Positions 48,402 to 56,983 of a stretch of 64,000 nucleotides of DNA are shown piece after piece (within the stretch, counting starts at the first letter, position 1; every line of letters starts with the position of its first letter). Both the position numbers and the translations under genes were made by a program. The stretch is taken from the NCBI GenBank assembly GCA_902749685.1, contig CACVKW010000055.1, positions 1-64,000 of the forward strand, read 5' to 3'. Origin of the DNA: Olavius sp. associated proteobacterium Delta 1 (GTDB lineage: Bacteria > Desulfobacterota > Desulfobacteria > Desulfobacterales > JAFDCJ01). Under the pieces are notes generated by a model, which saw only the letters and a list, made by a program, of their open reading frames with translations, made no database searches and was not told where the DNA came from.

Positions 48402-49277
48402 TCATTCCATGACGGCAGCGATGTATTTAACGGATTCATGAAGCGTATCGGCTATCAAACTATCCGGCGGCACTTCAAAATCGTCGTTTTTGCAGATGGC
48501 CAAATGCCTGTCCCGCATATGGTTCACCGGAAGCTCAAGAGACATGTAGGGCCTGCCAAATTCGGCTTTTATGCCTCTCAGGATTTGGCTATAATCCGTA
48601 ATCCCGTCGCCAACTGCGCTGAACAACCAGCGCGCCCCGTCCTGTTTCAGCTGCTTCAAGTGCCAACAGGCAGTATGCGGGGCCGCATTCTGATAATCGT
48701 GTACGGGCAAAATTTTTCCCTTGGAATAGGAGTATACGTTTGAAGCGTCATAGTTGAGTTTCACATTCGGGTTGTTTAGGGTCTCGATCAGCGCGGCGCC
48801 ATCCGCTCCAGTGGCGATGATGCTGTCAGGTGCGCCGCAGCCCGGGTTTTCCAGGGCAAGTACCAAGCGGTAATCCTCGAGTACCGGCGTCACTTCTTCG
48901 ATGCAGTCAAAGAATCCTTTTGCATTCTGTTTTACCGCACCATTGGTGATGACGATGTCAGCCCCCAGTTCTTTCGCAAATTCAAGCCTTTTTTTCATTT
49001 CGTCCGCATCATCGGGGTTGTCGCCCATATTGAAATGGACCCCGACTGATTTCACTTTTAGCCCGACCCGGGTTGTCATGGACAAAAAAGCGCGTCCGTT
49101 TTCAGCAGAAAAAAAATCATCGTCAATGATATCCGGGTAATAATTCTCGATATACGCCGGCTCCACGTACTTGAAACCTAACTCGGCAGCCATGGCAAAA
49201 GCATTTTCAAAATTCCTGCCATGAAACACAAGCGTGTTTACTGCCAAAAAATCTGCAATTTTTTCCAGCTCGCGCAT
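48402..49277 (-). CDS. oiaC: Xylose-isomerase-like TIM-barrel protein, putative 3-oxo-isoapionate decarboxylase
   Basis: A 291-residue TIM-barrel enzyme of the AP-endonuclease-2/sugar isomerase superfamily. It reads 'ADFLAVNTLVFHGRNFENAF', 'AAELGFKYVEPAYIENYYPD', 'VHFNMG', 'LALENPGCGAPDS' (metal-ligand Glu), 'LNYDASNVY', 'HLKQLKQDG' and 'YMSLELPVNHMRD'. In known D-apionate pathways a member of this superfamily, OiaC, decarboxylates 3-oxo-isoapionate to L-erythrulose. Together with apnO and apnL nearby this is a reasonable, unproven assignment; an epimerase or isomerase role remains possible. The ATG at 49277 has AGGAG upstream. It follows the BKACE gene by 16 bases. Confidence 0.65.
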   Translation of the reverse strand: MRELEKIADFLAVNTLVFHGRNFENAFAMAAELGFKYVEPAYIENYYPDIIDDDFFSAENGRAFLSMTTRVGLKVKSVGVHFNMGDNPDDADEMKKRLEFAKELGADIVITNGAVKQNAKGFFDCIEEVTPVLEDYRLVLALENPGCGAPDSIIATGADGAALIETLNNPNVKLNYDASNVYSYSKGKILPVHDYQNAAPHTACWHLKQLKQDGARWLFSAVGDGITDYSQILRGIKAEFGRPYMSLELPVNHMRDRHLAICKNDDFEVPPDSLIADTLHESVKYIAAVME

Positions 49278-49293
49278 CGCACTCCTCACGCCT

Positions 49294-50121
49294 TCATTTA
49301 GCGCCGTATAGGTCGCGTGCCTCTTCGGTGCTCATCACTTCATAGCCCATGGTTTCGATGAGCTGTGCCAGTTTCTTTACCAGCACCGAATTTGTTCGGG
49401 CCTTCTTGCCCGGGGCGTAAAAGATACTGTCTTCAAAGCCAACTCGAGCTTTAACAGCACCCAATACAATGGAAGCCGCCACAATGGAAAAATCGGTCAT
49501 GGCATTGTGTGATATGCCAAAGTTGCAGCCTTGCGGAAGGGAATTTCGCATATGAATAATATTTTCGACAGAAGGTTGAATACCGGTGTAATAGCCCATG
49601 GCAAAATTACAATTGAGCGGGGGGTTGAATATGCCTTTTTCGATGAATCGTTCCAAGGTACATATCATGCCGGTGTCGAAAAGTTCAAGCTCGGGTACAA
49701 CACTCCGGCTGAGAAACCTTTTTGCCCAGTATTCAATTTGGACTTCCGGATTCTGGAATATCAGATCTTCTCCGAAGTTGAGGGATCCCATGTTCAGTGA
49801 CGCTACTTGGGTTCTATCGTCATCAATGGCACTGCAGCGTTCGTCTAAATTTAGTTCTTTTTCAAAACCGCCGGTGGAGCCCTGAATGATGATGTCCGAT
49901 TTATCGCGGATCAGATCCAGGGTGTGGGAATAGACATCCGTGAGGTGGGTAATATCGCCATTTTCCATCCGTACGTGCAGATGGACCTGCGAGGCTCCGG
50001 CTTGGGCACATTCGGATACTTCCTCTGCGATGTCTTCGGGTGTCAAAGGGTTTATCACCTCATCATCAGGATTTGCTACACGTGCAACCGGCGCGACGGT
50101 AATCATTATTTTTCTTTTCAT
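49294..50121 (-). CDS. Beta-keto-acid cleavage enzyme (BKACE, DUF849)
   Basis: A 275-residue zinc TIM-barrel enzyme that splits a beta-keto acid with acetyl-CoA, giving a CoA ester and acetoacetate. The zinc His pair is in 'VHLHVRMENG' (residues 47 and 49); the N-terminal 'ITVAPVARVANPDDEVINPL' fits, though the family usually has Asn/Gly-rich segments there; 'GISHNAMTDF' and 'VKARVGFEDSIFYAPGK' hold the third ligand Glu region. ATG 50121 follows GGAGGT. It lies between apnO, whose product 3-oxo-isoapionate is a beta-keto acid, and the decarboxylase-like gene. It could act on that compound or another keto acid; no published D-apionate route I recall uses a BKACE. Confidence 0.85.
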   Translation of the reverse strand: MKRKIMITVAPVARVANPDDEVINPLTPEDIAEEVSECAQAGASQVHLHVRMENGDITHLTDVYSHTLDLIRDKSDIIIQGSTGGFEKELNLDERCSAIDDDRTQVASLNMGSLNFGEDLIFQNPEVQIEYWAKRFLSRSVVPELELFDTGMICTLERFIEKGIFNPPLNCNFAMGYYTGIQPSVENIIHMRNSLPQGCNFGISHNAMTDFSIVAASIVLGAVKARVGFEDSIFYAPGKKARTNSVLVKKLAQLIETMGYEVMSTEEARDLYGAK

Positions 50122-50266
50122 CAATGACCTCCAATTTTAATCGTCTTAGAGAGGATTTGCGGTGAATGGCTGTCACGACCAGTGCGACGCGTTTTACACC
50201 CGATAATCATCTGCAAACAGTAGCTCCCCATTTTGGTCCGACCCATGTCAAACCGTTGCTCTCCTA

Positions 50267-51133
50267 TTATGGCGCTTGTGCGGAATTCTTATCCAGCTTA
50301 AGCATCTTGGCAAGGACTTCGTTCAATGACTCATCAGTTAGCACTTTCTTCCAGTCTGCCTTTATAATTTTGTCCTTGCCGTAGTCCATCGCAATCATCG
50401 CCGCATCCGACGCCGGATTCGATCCGAGCAACAGAATTGCGAGTTCAATTTTGATATGACCAAGTAAAAAGGACATCCCAGCTTCTTTGGGAATACCCCG
50501 TTTGTCCATTTCTTCTACGAGTTCCTTGAAAACCGAAACAAGAGATAAACCGCAGACCTCGACGACGGAAGGTTCCAGAAAGGCCATCTGCTTGAGCGTG
50601 ATCTCAAATATTTGATCCACCGGGGCAAACATTTCTCGGACAACATCACATGCCAATTCGTACTTGTCGCGAGTACCTTTCCAGTGGGTTGATACGATGT
50701 CCTGCAGGCCAGATATACCGCCAAAATGGTCATGGTAGCCCTCAAGCGTGGGCTGATCTTTGAAAAGCGCCGGGTGGCAGGGATGTATCACGGTATAGTG
50801 CAAATCTTCCCTGATACATACCTGGTCCATATAGGCAGCGGCCGGATCCAGCAGGAGGACGATCGCATCGGATTTCATATCCGGAACGACCTCGGTTGTA
50901 ATTTTATTGATGTAGAGATCCGGAACGGCCAAAATAAGAAAATCCAACTGACCCATCACCGCCGTCGGGGCCGACACCTCAATTCCGATTTCATCAAGCC
51001 GTTTAATGCCGGCCTCTGCGTTTTCGATGTAAAAAATTTCATTTGATAGTTTCTTTAGGTTGGCGCCGATGCGCATGCCCATCTTACCACCTGCACCAAG
51101 GATACCGATCTTAATTTCATTAGGAATACTCAT
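50267..51133 (-). CDS. apnO: D-apionate oxidoisomerase (putative)
   Basis: A 288-residue NAD-dependent enzyme with an N-terminal Rossmann domain ('IKIGILGAGGKMGMRIGANL', residues about 7-26), 'DFLILAVPDLYI', 'VLLLDPAAAYMDQVC', 'YTVIHPCHPALFKDQP' and a 6-phosphogluconate-dehydrogenase-like helical C-terminal domain ('PSVVEVCGLSLVSVFKELVE', 'GHIKIELAILL'). This architecture is that of ApnO, which turns D-apionate into 3-oxo-isoapionate. It is divergent from apnL across a 390-base promoter region. ATG 51133 preferred over an upstream TTG. Confidence 0.75.
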   Translation of the reverse strand: MSIPNEIKIGILGAGGKMGMRIGANLKKLSNEIFYIENAEAGIKRLDEIGIEVSAPTAVMGQLDFLILAVPDLYINKITTEVVPDMKSDAIVLLLDPAAAYMDQVCIREDLHYTVIHPCHPALFKDQPTLEGYHDHFGGISGLQDIVSTHWKGTRDKYELACDVVREMFAPVDQIFEITLKQMAFLEPSVVEVCGLSLVSVFKELVEEMDKRGIPKEAGMSFLLGHIKIELAILLLGSNPASDAAMIAMDYGKDKIIKADWKKVLTDESLNEVLAKMLKLDKNSAQAP

Positions 51134-51523
51134 GATCAATCCTCAAACGATTTGTTTATGATTCAATGCATCGAAGGTAATTTTATCAGCCGCCAATCTA
51201 TCACTTAGTCGATTGGTCTGTTCATCTGATTGATCATTGGTAGTTAACACGCCACGTCAAAAAAATCAATGTTGACAATAGAGTCCGATTTCGGTATCCG
51301 ATTGATTACTGATTCCGATTAATTGAGGCCTCAATATGTTGAGCTGGCTTGTCCCGTCGTAGCTCGGAGAGCGAAGTCGGAAGCGAAAGTCGATACGCAA
51401 TTCACGTTTTTCGAATCATCCGCAAGATAATGAGAAGGTAATAAAAATTGTACTTCCTATATCCCCCAAAGGCAAATATCTCTGTTGGTGATTTTAACGA
51501 CCCTAACAAAGAAGGCGTGATCA
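51134..51523. promoter_or_regulatory. Divergent promoter region between apnO and apnL
   Basis: About 390 bases, no gene. A TTGACA hexamer at about 51270-51275 within GTTGACAATAGAG resembles a -35 element; a GATTCCGATTAAT/ATCCGATTGATTAC pair of related motifs lies at 51294-51322. No operator can be named. Confidence 0.4.
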
Positions 51524-53545
51524 ATGTTGATGTCTAAAAACGCTTTATATTATGGCAAGGAGGAGTCCTTACCAGAGCGAACAGAAGTTAAGGCCGGACC
51601 TTTGAAGCTCATCTATGAGGAGGGCGACCTGCGCTATATCAAACTGGGCAACCAGGAAATTCTGCGCCGGATATATGTAGCAGTCCGCGACCACAATTGG
51701 GACACCATCCAGCCGGCACTCTCCAATGTGCAACTGGATCAGGCCGGCGACTCCTTCACCATTACCTATAACGCGGAACATAAACACCACGGTATCGATT
51801 TCTTCTGGCAGGCCAGCATTACCGGAGACGCCAAGGGTACCATCACCTTTAAGATGAACGGCCAGTCTCGCTCAACATTCCTTCGAAACCGCATTGGCTT
51901 CTGCATTTTGCATCCAATGGCATGTGCCCGCGTCCCTGGCAGGATTGAACATGTGGACGGCGCAATCGAGGAATGCCCCTTTCCGCAGTACATTGCGCCG
52001 CAGCTTTTTAGAGAGGGCCATCCTTGGCCGGTAGCTCCATTTCATCAGATGCGGGCGTTGTCTCATCAAGTCCTACCCAACTTGTGGGCCGAGGTTCGTT
52101 TTGAAGGTGACATTTTTGAAATGGAAGACCAGCGCAACTGGACGGATGCCTCGTTTAAAATCTATTCCACCCCTCTGGAATTACCCTTTCCGGTAGAAGT
52201 CAAAGCCGGAACTGAAATCTTTCAATCTGTTACCTTGATTCTTAACGCTGAAATCCCTGAAACATCCATTGAAACAGCCGATGACAAGCCGACTTTTCTG
52301 ATCGAACCGCCGACCGTGGCCCCATTGCCCAACATAGGACTGGGCGTTGCCAGCCATGGTCAGCCCCTCACCTTAAAGGAGATAGAGCGGCTTAAGACGC
52401 TGAACTTATCGCATCTACGGGTTGATTTGGAATTATCACAGCCTAATTTCAAAGCCAGGTTACGCCAGGCTGCGGCTGAAGCCAGAGGACTTAGCGTCTC
52501 GCTGGAAGTGGCCCTCATTCTGTCAGATGCTGCGGCTAACGAATTCAATGCGCTGATGGCGATTCTTGAGAAAGTAAAGCCACCGGTGTCGACCTGGCTT
52601 ATATTCCATAAGGATGAGAAAACAACGAGCGAAAAATGGATAAAACTGGCCCGCAAGCAGTTGAGGGGTTACGACCCGGCGGTCAAGGTTGGAGCAGGAA
52701 CCAATGCTTTTTTCACCGAACTCAATCGAACCCGCCAGCCGGCAGATGCGATGGATGTGGTAGCCTACTCTATTAACCCACAGGTCCACGCTTTTGATAA
52801 CGCCTCACTGGTCGAAACCCTGGCTGCCCAGAAGTCTACCGTTGAAAGCGCCCGGCGGTTTTGCGGCAACTTGCCGTTGGCCGTCACGCCCATTACTTTC
52901 AAAATGCGCTTCATTCCCCACATTATCGGCCCTCAGCCTGAACCCGCGCCGGGTGAATTACCATTCCAGGTAGATGAGCGGCAGATGTCGCTGTTTGGAG
53001 CAGGTTGGACGGCCGGCAGCCTCAAGTATGTGCTTGAAAGCAATGTCTTTAGCGTGACTTATTACGAAACCACCGGCTGGCGAGGGGTTGTTGAAACGGA
53101 GACCGGCTGCCCGATCCCGGCGAAGTTTCACTCCCTTCCCGGTGCAGTCTTCCCGCTTTATCACGTCCTGGCCGACGTCGGAGCCTTCGCCGGCGGAGAG
53201 GTTATTCGAACCGTGTCCAGCCACCCGTTACAAATTGAGGGTCTGGCCATGCATAAAGATGGCAAAATCCGGGTGATAATTGCTAATTTGAGTGCCGAGC
53301 CACAGCAGGTTACCGTCCAGAATTTAAGCGAGCAGGTTTGGATACGCTGCCTGGATGAGACCAATGCAGAAAAGGCGATGCTCTCACCGGAGGTGTATCG
53401 AAGCGCCCAAGATGAAAAACAACAAACTTCTAATGATGGGATGCTGACCCTCAATTTGTTGCCCTACGCTATTGCCCGGTTTGACAATTGGGACAAAGCA
53501 GGAGCGATCTCGGAAAGTAAAACGAAGAAAGGGGAAAGCAGATAA
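51524..53545 (+). CDS. apnL: D-apionolactonase (putative)
   Basis: A 673-residue protein that I recognise as the ApnL family, hydrolysing D-apionolactone to D-apionate. The diagnostic N-terminal half reads 'VKAGPLKLIYEEGDLRYIKL', 'LRRIYVAVRDHNWDTI', 'FLRNRIGFCILHP', 'VDGAIEECPFPQYIAP', 'FEMEDQRNWTDASFKIYSTP' and 'LPFPVEVKAG'. The second half (about 260-640) resembles a TIM-barrel plus a small beta domain ('VIIANLSAEPQQVTVQNLSE'). No signal peptide, so it acts in the cytoplasm. It is divergent from apnO and followed by a sugar ABC transporter. ATG 51524 or 51530 could start it. Confidence 0.75.
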   Translation: MLMSKNALYYGKEESLPERTEVKAGPLKLIYEEGDLRYIKLGNQEILRRIYVAVRDHNWDTIQPALSNVQLDQAGDSFTITYNAEHKHHGIDFFWQASITGDAKGTITFKMNGQSRSTFLRNRIGFCILHPMACARVPGRIEHVDGAIEECPFPQYIAPQLFREGHPWPVAPFHQMRALSHQVLPNLWAEVRFEGDIFEMEDQRNWTDASFKIYSTPLELPFPVEVKAGTEIFQSVTLILNAEIPETSIETADDKPTFLIEPPTVAPLPNIGLGVASHGQPLTLKEIERLKTLNLSHLRVDLELSQPNFKARLRQAAAEARGLSVSLEVALILSDAAANEFNALMAILEKVKPPVSTWLIFHKDEKTTSEKWIKLARKQLRGYDPAVKVGAGTNAFFTELNRTRQPADAMDVVAYSINPQVHAFDNASLVETLAAQKSTVESARRFCGNLPLAVTPITFKMRFIPHIIGPQPEPAPGELPFQVDERQMSLFGAGWTAGSLKYVLESNVFSVTYYETTGWRGVVETETGCPIPAKFHSLPGAVFPLYHVLADVGAFAGGEVIRTVSSHPLQIEGLAMHKDGKIRVIIANLSAEPQQVTVQNLSEQVWIRCLDETNAEKAMLSPEVYRSAQDEKQQTSNDGMLTLNLLPYAIARFDNWDKAGAISESKTKKGESR

Positions 53546-53715
53546 AAGGGAAGGATCAAGAAGCAGTGAGGCCAAGAAAGGAGTGGTTTAGCAAAAGGTT
53601 AAGGAGAGAGCGCACACCCATAGAGGAAGACGGCGCTAAAATTTATACTTGGCAAACCTGTAGTTCGGTTTCACAGAGAGGGGGAGCCCTCTAAAACACG
53701 AAGGAGGAGAATGTT
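53546..53715. other. Leader of the sugar ABC transporter operon
   Basis: Purine-rich leader with a small AGAGGG/CCCTCT hairpin (53677-53692) just before the AAGGAGGAG ribosome binding site. No gene. Confidence 0.4.
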
Positions 53716-55176
53716 ATGAAAAAATTCTGGTTGGTTCTTTTCGTTGTACTGGTCTCGATCACCGGGATCTTCGCCGGCGGGCAGTTCGAAAAGTCCTCCG
53801 CGGCAAGTGCCCAAAGCGCCTCTGAGCGTGCCGTCGAGGCGGCCAAGAAGTATTCCGGCATCACGCTCAACGTATTCTACGAAGCTGGCTTGCAGCCGCT
53901 CGACCCGAAGAAATTCACCGGCCCCATGTGGGAGAAACTGACCGGCATCAAGATCAACGTGATCGAGTCGCCGCTGTCGGAGATGTTCACCAAGACCATC
54001 CAAGCTCACAGAGCCGGCTCCGGCGCCTACGACGTCATCAATGTCGTGCCAAACCAGATGCCGGACATGGCTCAGGCGGGAGCCATCATCCCGCTGGACG
54101 ATTTCGTGGAAAAGTACGGTTTCCGTGAGGAATTGCAAAAGATCGCCCCGGTCTACCGTGACAACCAGATGAAGGTGAACGGAAAAATCTACGGTTTTCC
54201 GGACGATGGCGACGCCCTGGTACTCTATTATCGAAAGGACGTGTTCACTGATCCGGAAAATCAGACCGAGTTCAAGGCGAAGCACGGTTACGATCTCGCA
54301 CCGCCGAAGACATGGAAGCAGTTTTCCGAGATCGGCCAGTTCATCACCGACAAGTACGCACCGAAGATGTACGGTGCCGGCATGCTGCGCCAGCCGGGCA
54401 ATGCGCAGTACATGGTTCAGGAGCGGTTTCGCGTCGAGGGCGGCAAGTTTTTCGACTCCGAGACCATGAAGGCGACCGTCAATTCCCCGATCGGCGTCAA
54501 GGTGTTCAAGGAAATGCGGGAGGAGAACAAGTTCATGCCGTCCGGCATCGAGCAGTGGGGCTTCATCGAGGCCTTCAACGCCTTGCTCTCCGGCCAGATC
54601 GCCATGTCCATCTCCTGGCCTCCGGTCGGACGTTGGGCGGCCGGTTATGGCAAAGGAACGGAAGCATTGAACTGGATCCCCGAGACCAAGGTGGCCGACA
54701 AGATCGGCTATGCGCTGCCGCCGGGCGGCAGGCCTGAACTGGCGGTCGGCTTTTCCCTTGCCGTCGCCTCGGGCTCTAAGCACAAGGAAGCCGCCTATCT
54801 GTTTATTCAATGGATGAACAGCGAGGAAATCAGCCTGCAGCGCGTACAATTGCCCTACGCTCTGCGTGACCCCTTCCGAACCAGCCACTTCGAAAGCGCG
54901 GAATATCGTTCCCGCTGGTCGAATGCGGGCGAGTATCTCGACACGCTGAAAGCCGGCTCGGAAACAGGACTTCTCGATCTGTCGCTCATTCAGACCGACC
55001 GCTACGAGGAAGGTCTCCGCCAGGCGATCACCCGTCTTTGGGCCGGGGATGACCCCAAGACCATTCTCGACGACTTGGCCGCTCAATGGGATAAACTGAC
55101 CCAGCGTATCGGCGCGGAAAAGCAGAAGTCGGTGTATCTAGACTGGGCAAGAAAGCCCAACGCCTATCCGAAATAG
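53716..55176 (+). CDS. Sugar ABC transporter substrate-binding protein (family 1)
   Basis: A 486-residue extracellular solute-binding protein. The signal peptide 'FWLVLFVVLVSITGIF' ends in 'AGGQFEKSS'; the position of a lipobox Cys is Gly, so it is probably a soluble periplasmic protein. Further features: 'VIESPLSEMFTKTIQAHRAG', 'YDVINVVPNQMPDMAQAGAI', 'GFPDDGDALVLYYRKDVF', 'LLSGQIAMSISWPPVGRWAA', 'AYLFIQWMNSEE'. First gene of a four-gene import operon. Codon use is clearly more GC-rich than in neighbouring genes, as in the whole transporter, suggesting acquisition from another lineage. The ligand is likely a branched or oligomeric sugar, judged from apnL and apnO. Confidence 0.88.
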   Translation: MKKFWLVLFVVLVSITGIFAGGQFEKSSAASAQSASERAVEAAKKYSGITLNVFYEAGLQPLDPKKFTGPMWEKLTGIKINVIESPLSEMFTKTIQAHRAGSGAYDVINVVPNQMPDMAQAGAIIPLDDFVEKYGFREELQKIAPVYRDNQMKVNGKIYGFPDDGDALVLYYRKDVFTDPENQTEFKAKHGYDLAPPKTWKQFSEIGQFITDKYAPKMYGAGMLRQPGNAQYMVQERFRVEGGKFFDSETMKATVNSPIGVKVFKEMREENKFMPSGIEQWGFIEAFNALLSGQIAMSISWPPVGRWAAGYGKGTEALNWIPETKVADKIGYALPPGGRPELAVGFSLAVASGSKHKEAAYLFIQWMNSEEISLQRVQLPYALRDPFRTSHFESAEYRSRWSNAGEYLDTLKAGSETGLLDLSLIQTDRYEEGLRQAITRLWAGDDPKTILDDLAAQWDKLTQRIGAEKQKSVYLDWARKPNAYPK

Positions 55177-55202
55177 CATTTCCGGCATAATTGAAACAGC
55201 GT

Positions 55203-55228
55203 TCCCGGACCCATAAATTGGTCCGGGG
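55203..55228 (+). terminator. Hairpin after the binding-protein gene
   Basis: CCCGGACC (55204-55211) pairs with GGTCCGGG (55220-55227) around an 8-base loop, 27 bases after the stop codon and before the permease gene. No T-run, so it is more likely a 3' mRNA stabiliser or partial attenuator. Confidence 0.55.
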
Positions 55229-55265
55229 TCCGTTTGGGACGAAGGGCAAGTTGAGAGACGGAAAG

Positions 55266-56156
55266 ATGCCGAACGCATTCTCCAGAACCATGGACAAGGA
55301 GCGGGTATTTAAATATCTGCTGATCGCGCCCGCGGTTTTCATCATCTTGTTGATCGGCCTCTATCCATTAATCAAGCTTATCGTCACGTCATTCCAGAAC
55401 ATCTCTTTGTTCGACAACGACACCAGCTATCAAGGATTCATCAACTACGCGCGATTGTTTGAAGACGGCCGCCTGTGGGAATCACTGCTACACACGATTG
55501 TTTTTACAGTGATCGCCCTGCCCATCGAACTGGTGCTCGGCTATCTGCTGGCGCTGTTGTTCCTTGAGAAATTGCCTTTCAAACAGACCCTGGTCGCGAT
55601 CATCCTGCTACCGACGATCATTTCACCGATTGTCGCAGGCTCAACATGGCGGATGATGTTCGATCAGCGTTTCGGCCCCATCAACCAGATCATTGGTTGG
55701 TTAGCCGGCGGTGAGGTGAAGCTGCTCTGGACAGTGGAAACCGCCCTGGTGTGGCCAGCGATCCTGATCGCCGAAGTCTGGCAGTGGACGCCGTTCATGT
55801 TCCTGTTGCTGCTGGCGGCCTTGTCTAACGTTGACAAGGAACAGTTGGAAGCCGCCCAGATCGACGGTGCGTCCCGGTGGATGACGTTCCGACGCATCGT
55901 GCTACCCGCGATCCTCCCGGTCATGTTCATCGCCGTGTTGATCCGGGCCCTTGATCTTTTCCGGGTTTTTGACGTGATTTGGACCATGACCCAGGGGGGT
56001 CCGGGCACGTTTACCGAGACGATTTCCATTTATGCTTACAAGATGGCGTTCCGCGAATTCGAGATTTCCTATTCCGCGGCCATCGCCTTCCTGGTGATCT
56101 TCATTCTTACCGGGATCGTGGTCTGGGCTTTGCGGCGGGTGGAGGTGGCGCGATGA
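55266..56156 (+). CDS. Sugar ABC transporter permease (MalF/UgpA type)
   Basis: A 296-residue inner-membrane permease with about six hydrophobic segments ('YLLIAPAVFIILLIGLYPLI', 'LVLGYLLALLFLEK') and the EAA cytoplasmic loop 'EAAQIDGASRWMTFRRIVLP'. The ATG at 55266 is preferred because upstream residues of the longer frame are not membrane-protein-like. Overlaps the next permease by four bases (ATGA). Confidence 0.9.
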   Translation: MPNAFSRTMDKERVFKYLLIAPAVFIILLIGLYPLIKLIVTSFQNISLFDNDTSYQGFINYARLFEDGRLWESLLHTIVFTVIALPIELVLGYLLALLFLEKLPFKQTLVAIILLPTIISPIVAGSTWRMMFDQRFGPINQIIGWLAGGEVKLLWTVETALVWPAILIAEVWQWTPFMFLLLLAALSNVDKEQLEAAQIDGASRWMTFRRIVLPAILPVMFIAVLIRALDLFRVFDVIWTMTQGGPGTFTETISIYAYKMAFREFEISYSAAIAFLVIFILTGIVVWALRRVEVAR

Positions 56157-56980
56157 TCCGCTGGGACAAGGGTTGGCGGCTGATTTTGCGGCTGGCATGC
56201 GCGCTGATCGTGACGATCATGTTCGTGTTCCCGGTTTATTGGCTTGCCGCCATATCCATCAAAACACCCGCGGAGATCTATGCCTATCCGCCGGTCTGGA
56301 TCCCGAGCGAGGTGCATTTTTCAAGTTACGTGACCCTGTTTAGCGACGGTGACGCCTGGTCGGTCTGGAATTCTTTGGTGACCGCCGGAGTTAGCACCAT
56401 TCTCGCCATGGTCATCGGAATGGTAGCGGCCTATTCAATTGTGCGATTCCGCACCGGTGGCGATCACCTGGCCATCTGGATCATTTCACAGCGCATGATC
56501 CCGCCTATCTGCGTCTGCTTTCCGATCTTTTTACTTTTCGTTTCCTGGCAGTTGGTCGACACCTATATGGGCCTGATCCTGCTCTACACGGCCTTTAATG
56601 TGCCCTATGTCACCTGGATGATGCGCGGCTATATCCAAGAAATTCCGCTGGAACTTGAACAGTGCGCGCTCGTCGACGGACTCTCCCGCTGGGCGGTTCT
56701 CTGGAAGGTGGTCATGCCCATGGCGCGCGCCGGCCTGTTCGCAACCGCGGTATTTACCTTCATTTTCGCGTGGAACGATTTTCTGTTTGCGCTCATTCTC
56801 ACCAAGTCTGAAGTGGTGACCTATACGGTAAAAGTCACCGGTTACTTCGGGTCGCAATCAACTTTCTGGTCCAAAATCAGCGCCATGAGCATGCTGGGTG
56901 TTCTGCCGATGATCTTCGTTGTCGGCACCATGCAGCGCTTCATTGTGCGCGGCATCTCCCTGGGCGCGGTGAAAGGATAG
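56153..56980 (+). CDS. Sugar ABC transporter permease (MalG/UgpE type)
   Basis: A 275-residue permease beginning 'MIRWDKGWRLILRLACALIV' with about six membrane spans. The EAA-like loop reads 'EQCALVDGLSRWAVLWKVVMP', and 'AWNDFLFALILTKSEVVTY' is typical of MalG. Translationally coupled to the preceding permease. Confidence 0.9.
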   Translation: MIRWDKGWRLILRLACALIVTIMFVFPVYWLAAISIKTPAEIYAYPPVWIPSEVHFSSYVTLFSDGDAWSVWNSLVTAGVSTILAMVIGMVAAYSIVRFRTGGDHLAIWIISQRMIPPICVCFPIFLLFVSWQLVDTYMGLILLYTAFNVPYVTWMMRGYIQEIPLELEQCALVDGLSRWAVLWKVVMPMARAGLFATAVFTFIFAWNDFLFALILTKSEVVTYTVKVTGYFGSQSTFWSKISAMSMLGVLPMIFVVGTMQRFIVRGISLGAVKG

Positions 56981-56983
56981 GAC

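Noticed and set aside
51266-51280. TGTTGACAATAGAG between apnO and apnL as a third FCD operator
   Set aside because: Only part of the 22-bp block is similar and the palindromic half is broken; the TTGACA fits a -35 hexamer equally well.
53671-55086. A 471-residue minus-strand open frame opposite the sugar-binding protein
   Set aside because: It mirrors a GC-rich gene, lacks family features, and the plus-strand protein has a signal peptide and clear solute-binding motifs.
55979-56152. Longer N-terminus for the second sugar permease
   Set aside because: The extra 58 residues are His/Arg/Gly-rich out-of-frame translation of the preceding permease; the ATGA overlap at 56153 gives a normal start.
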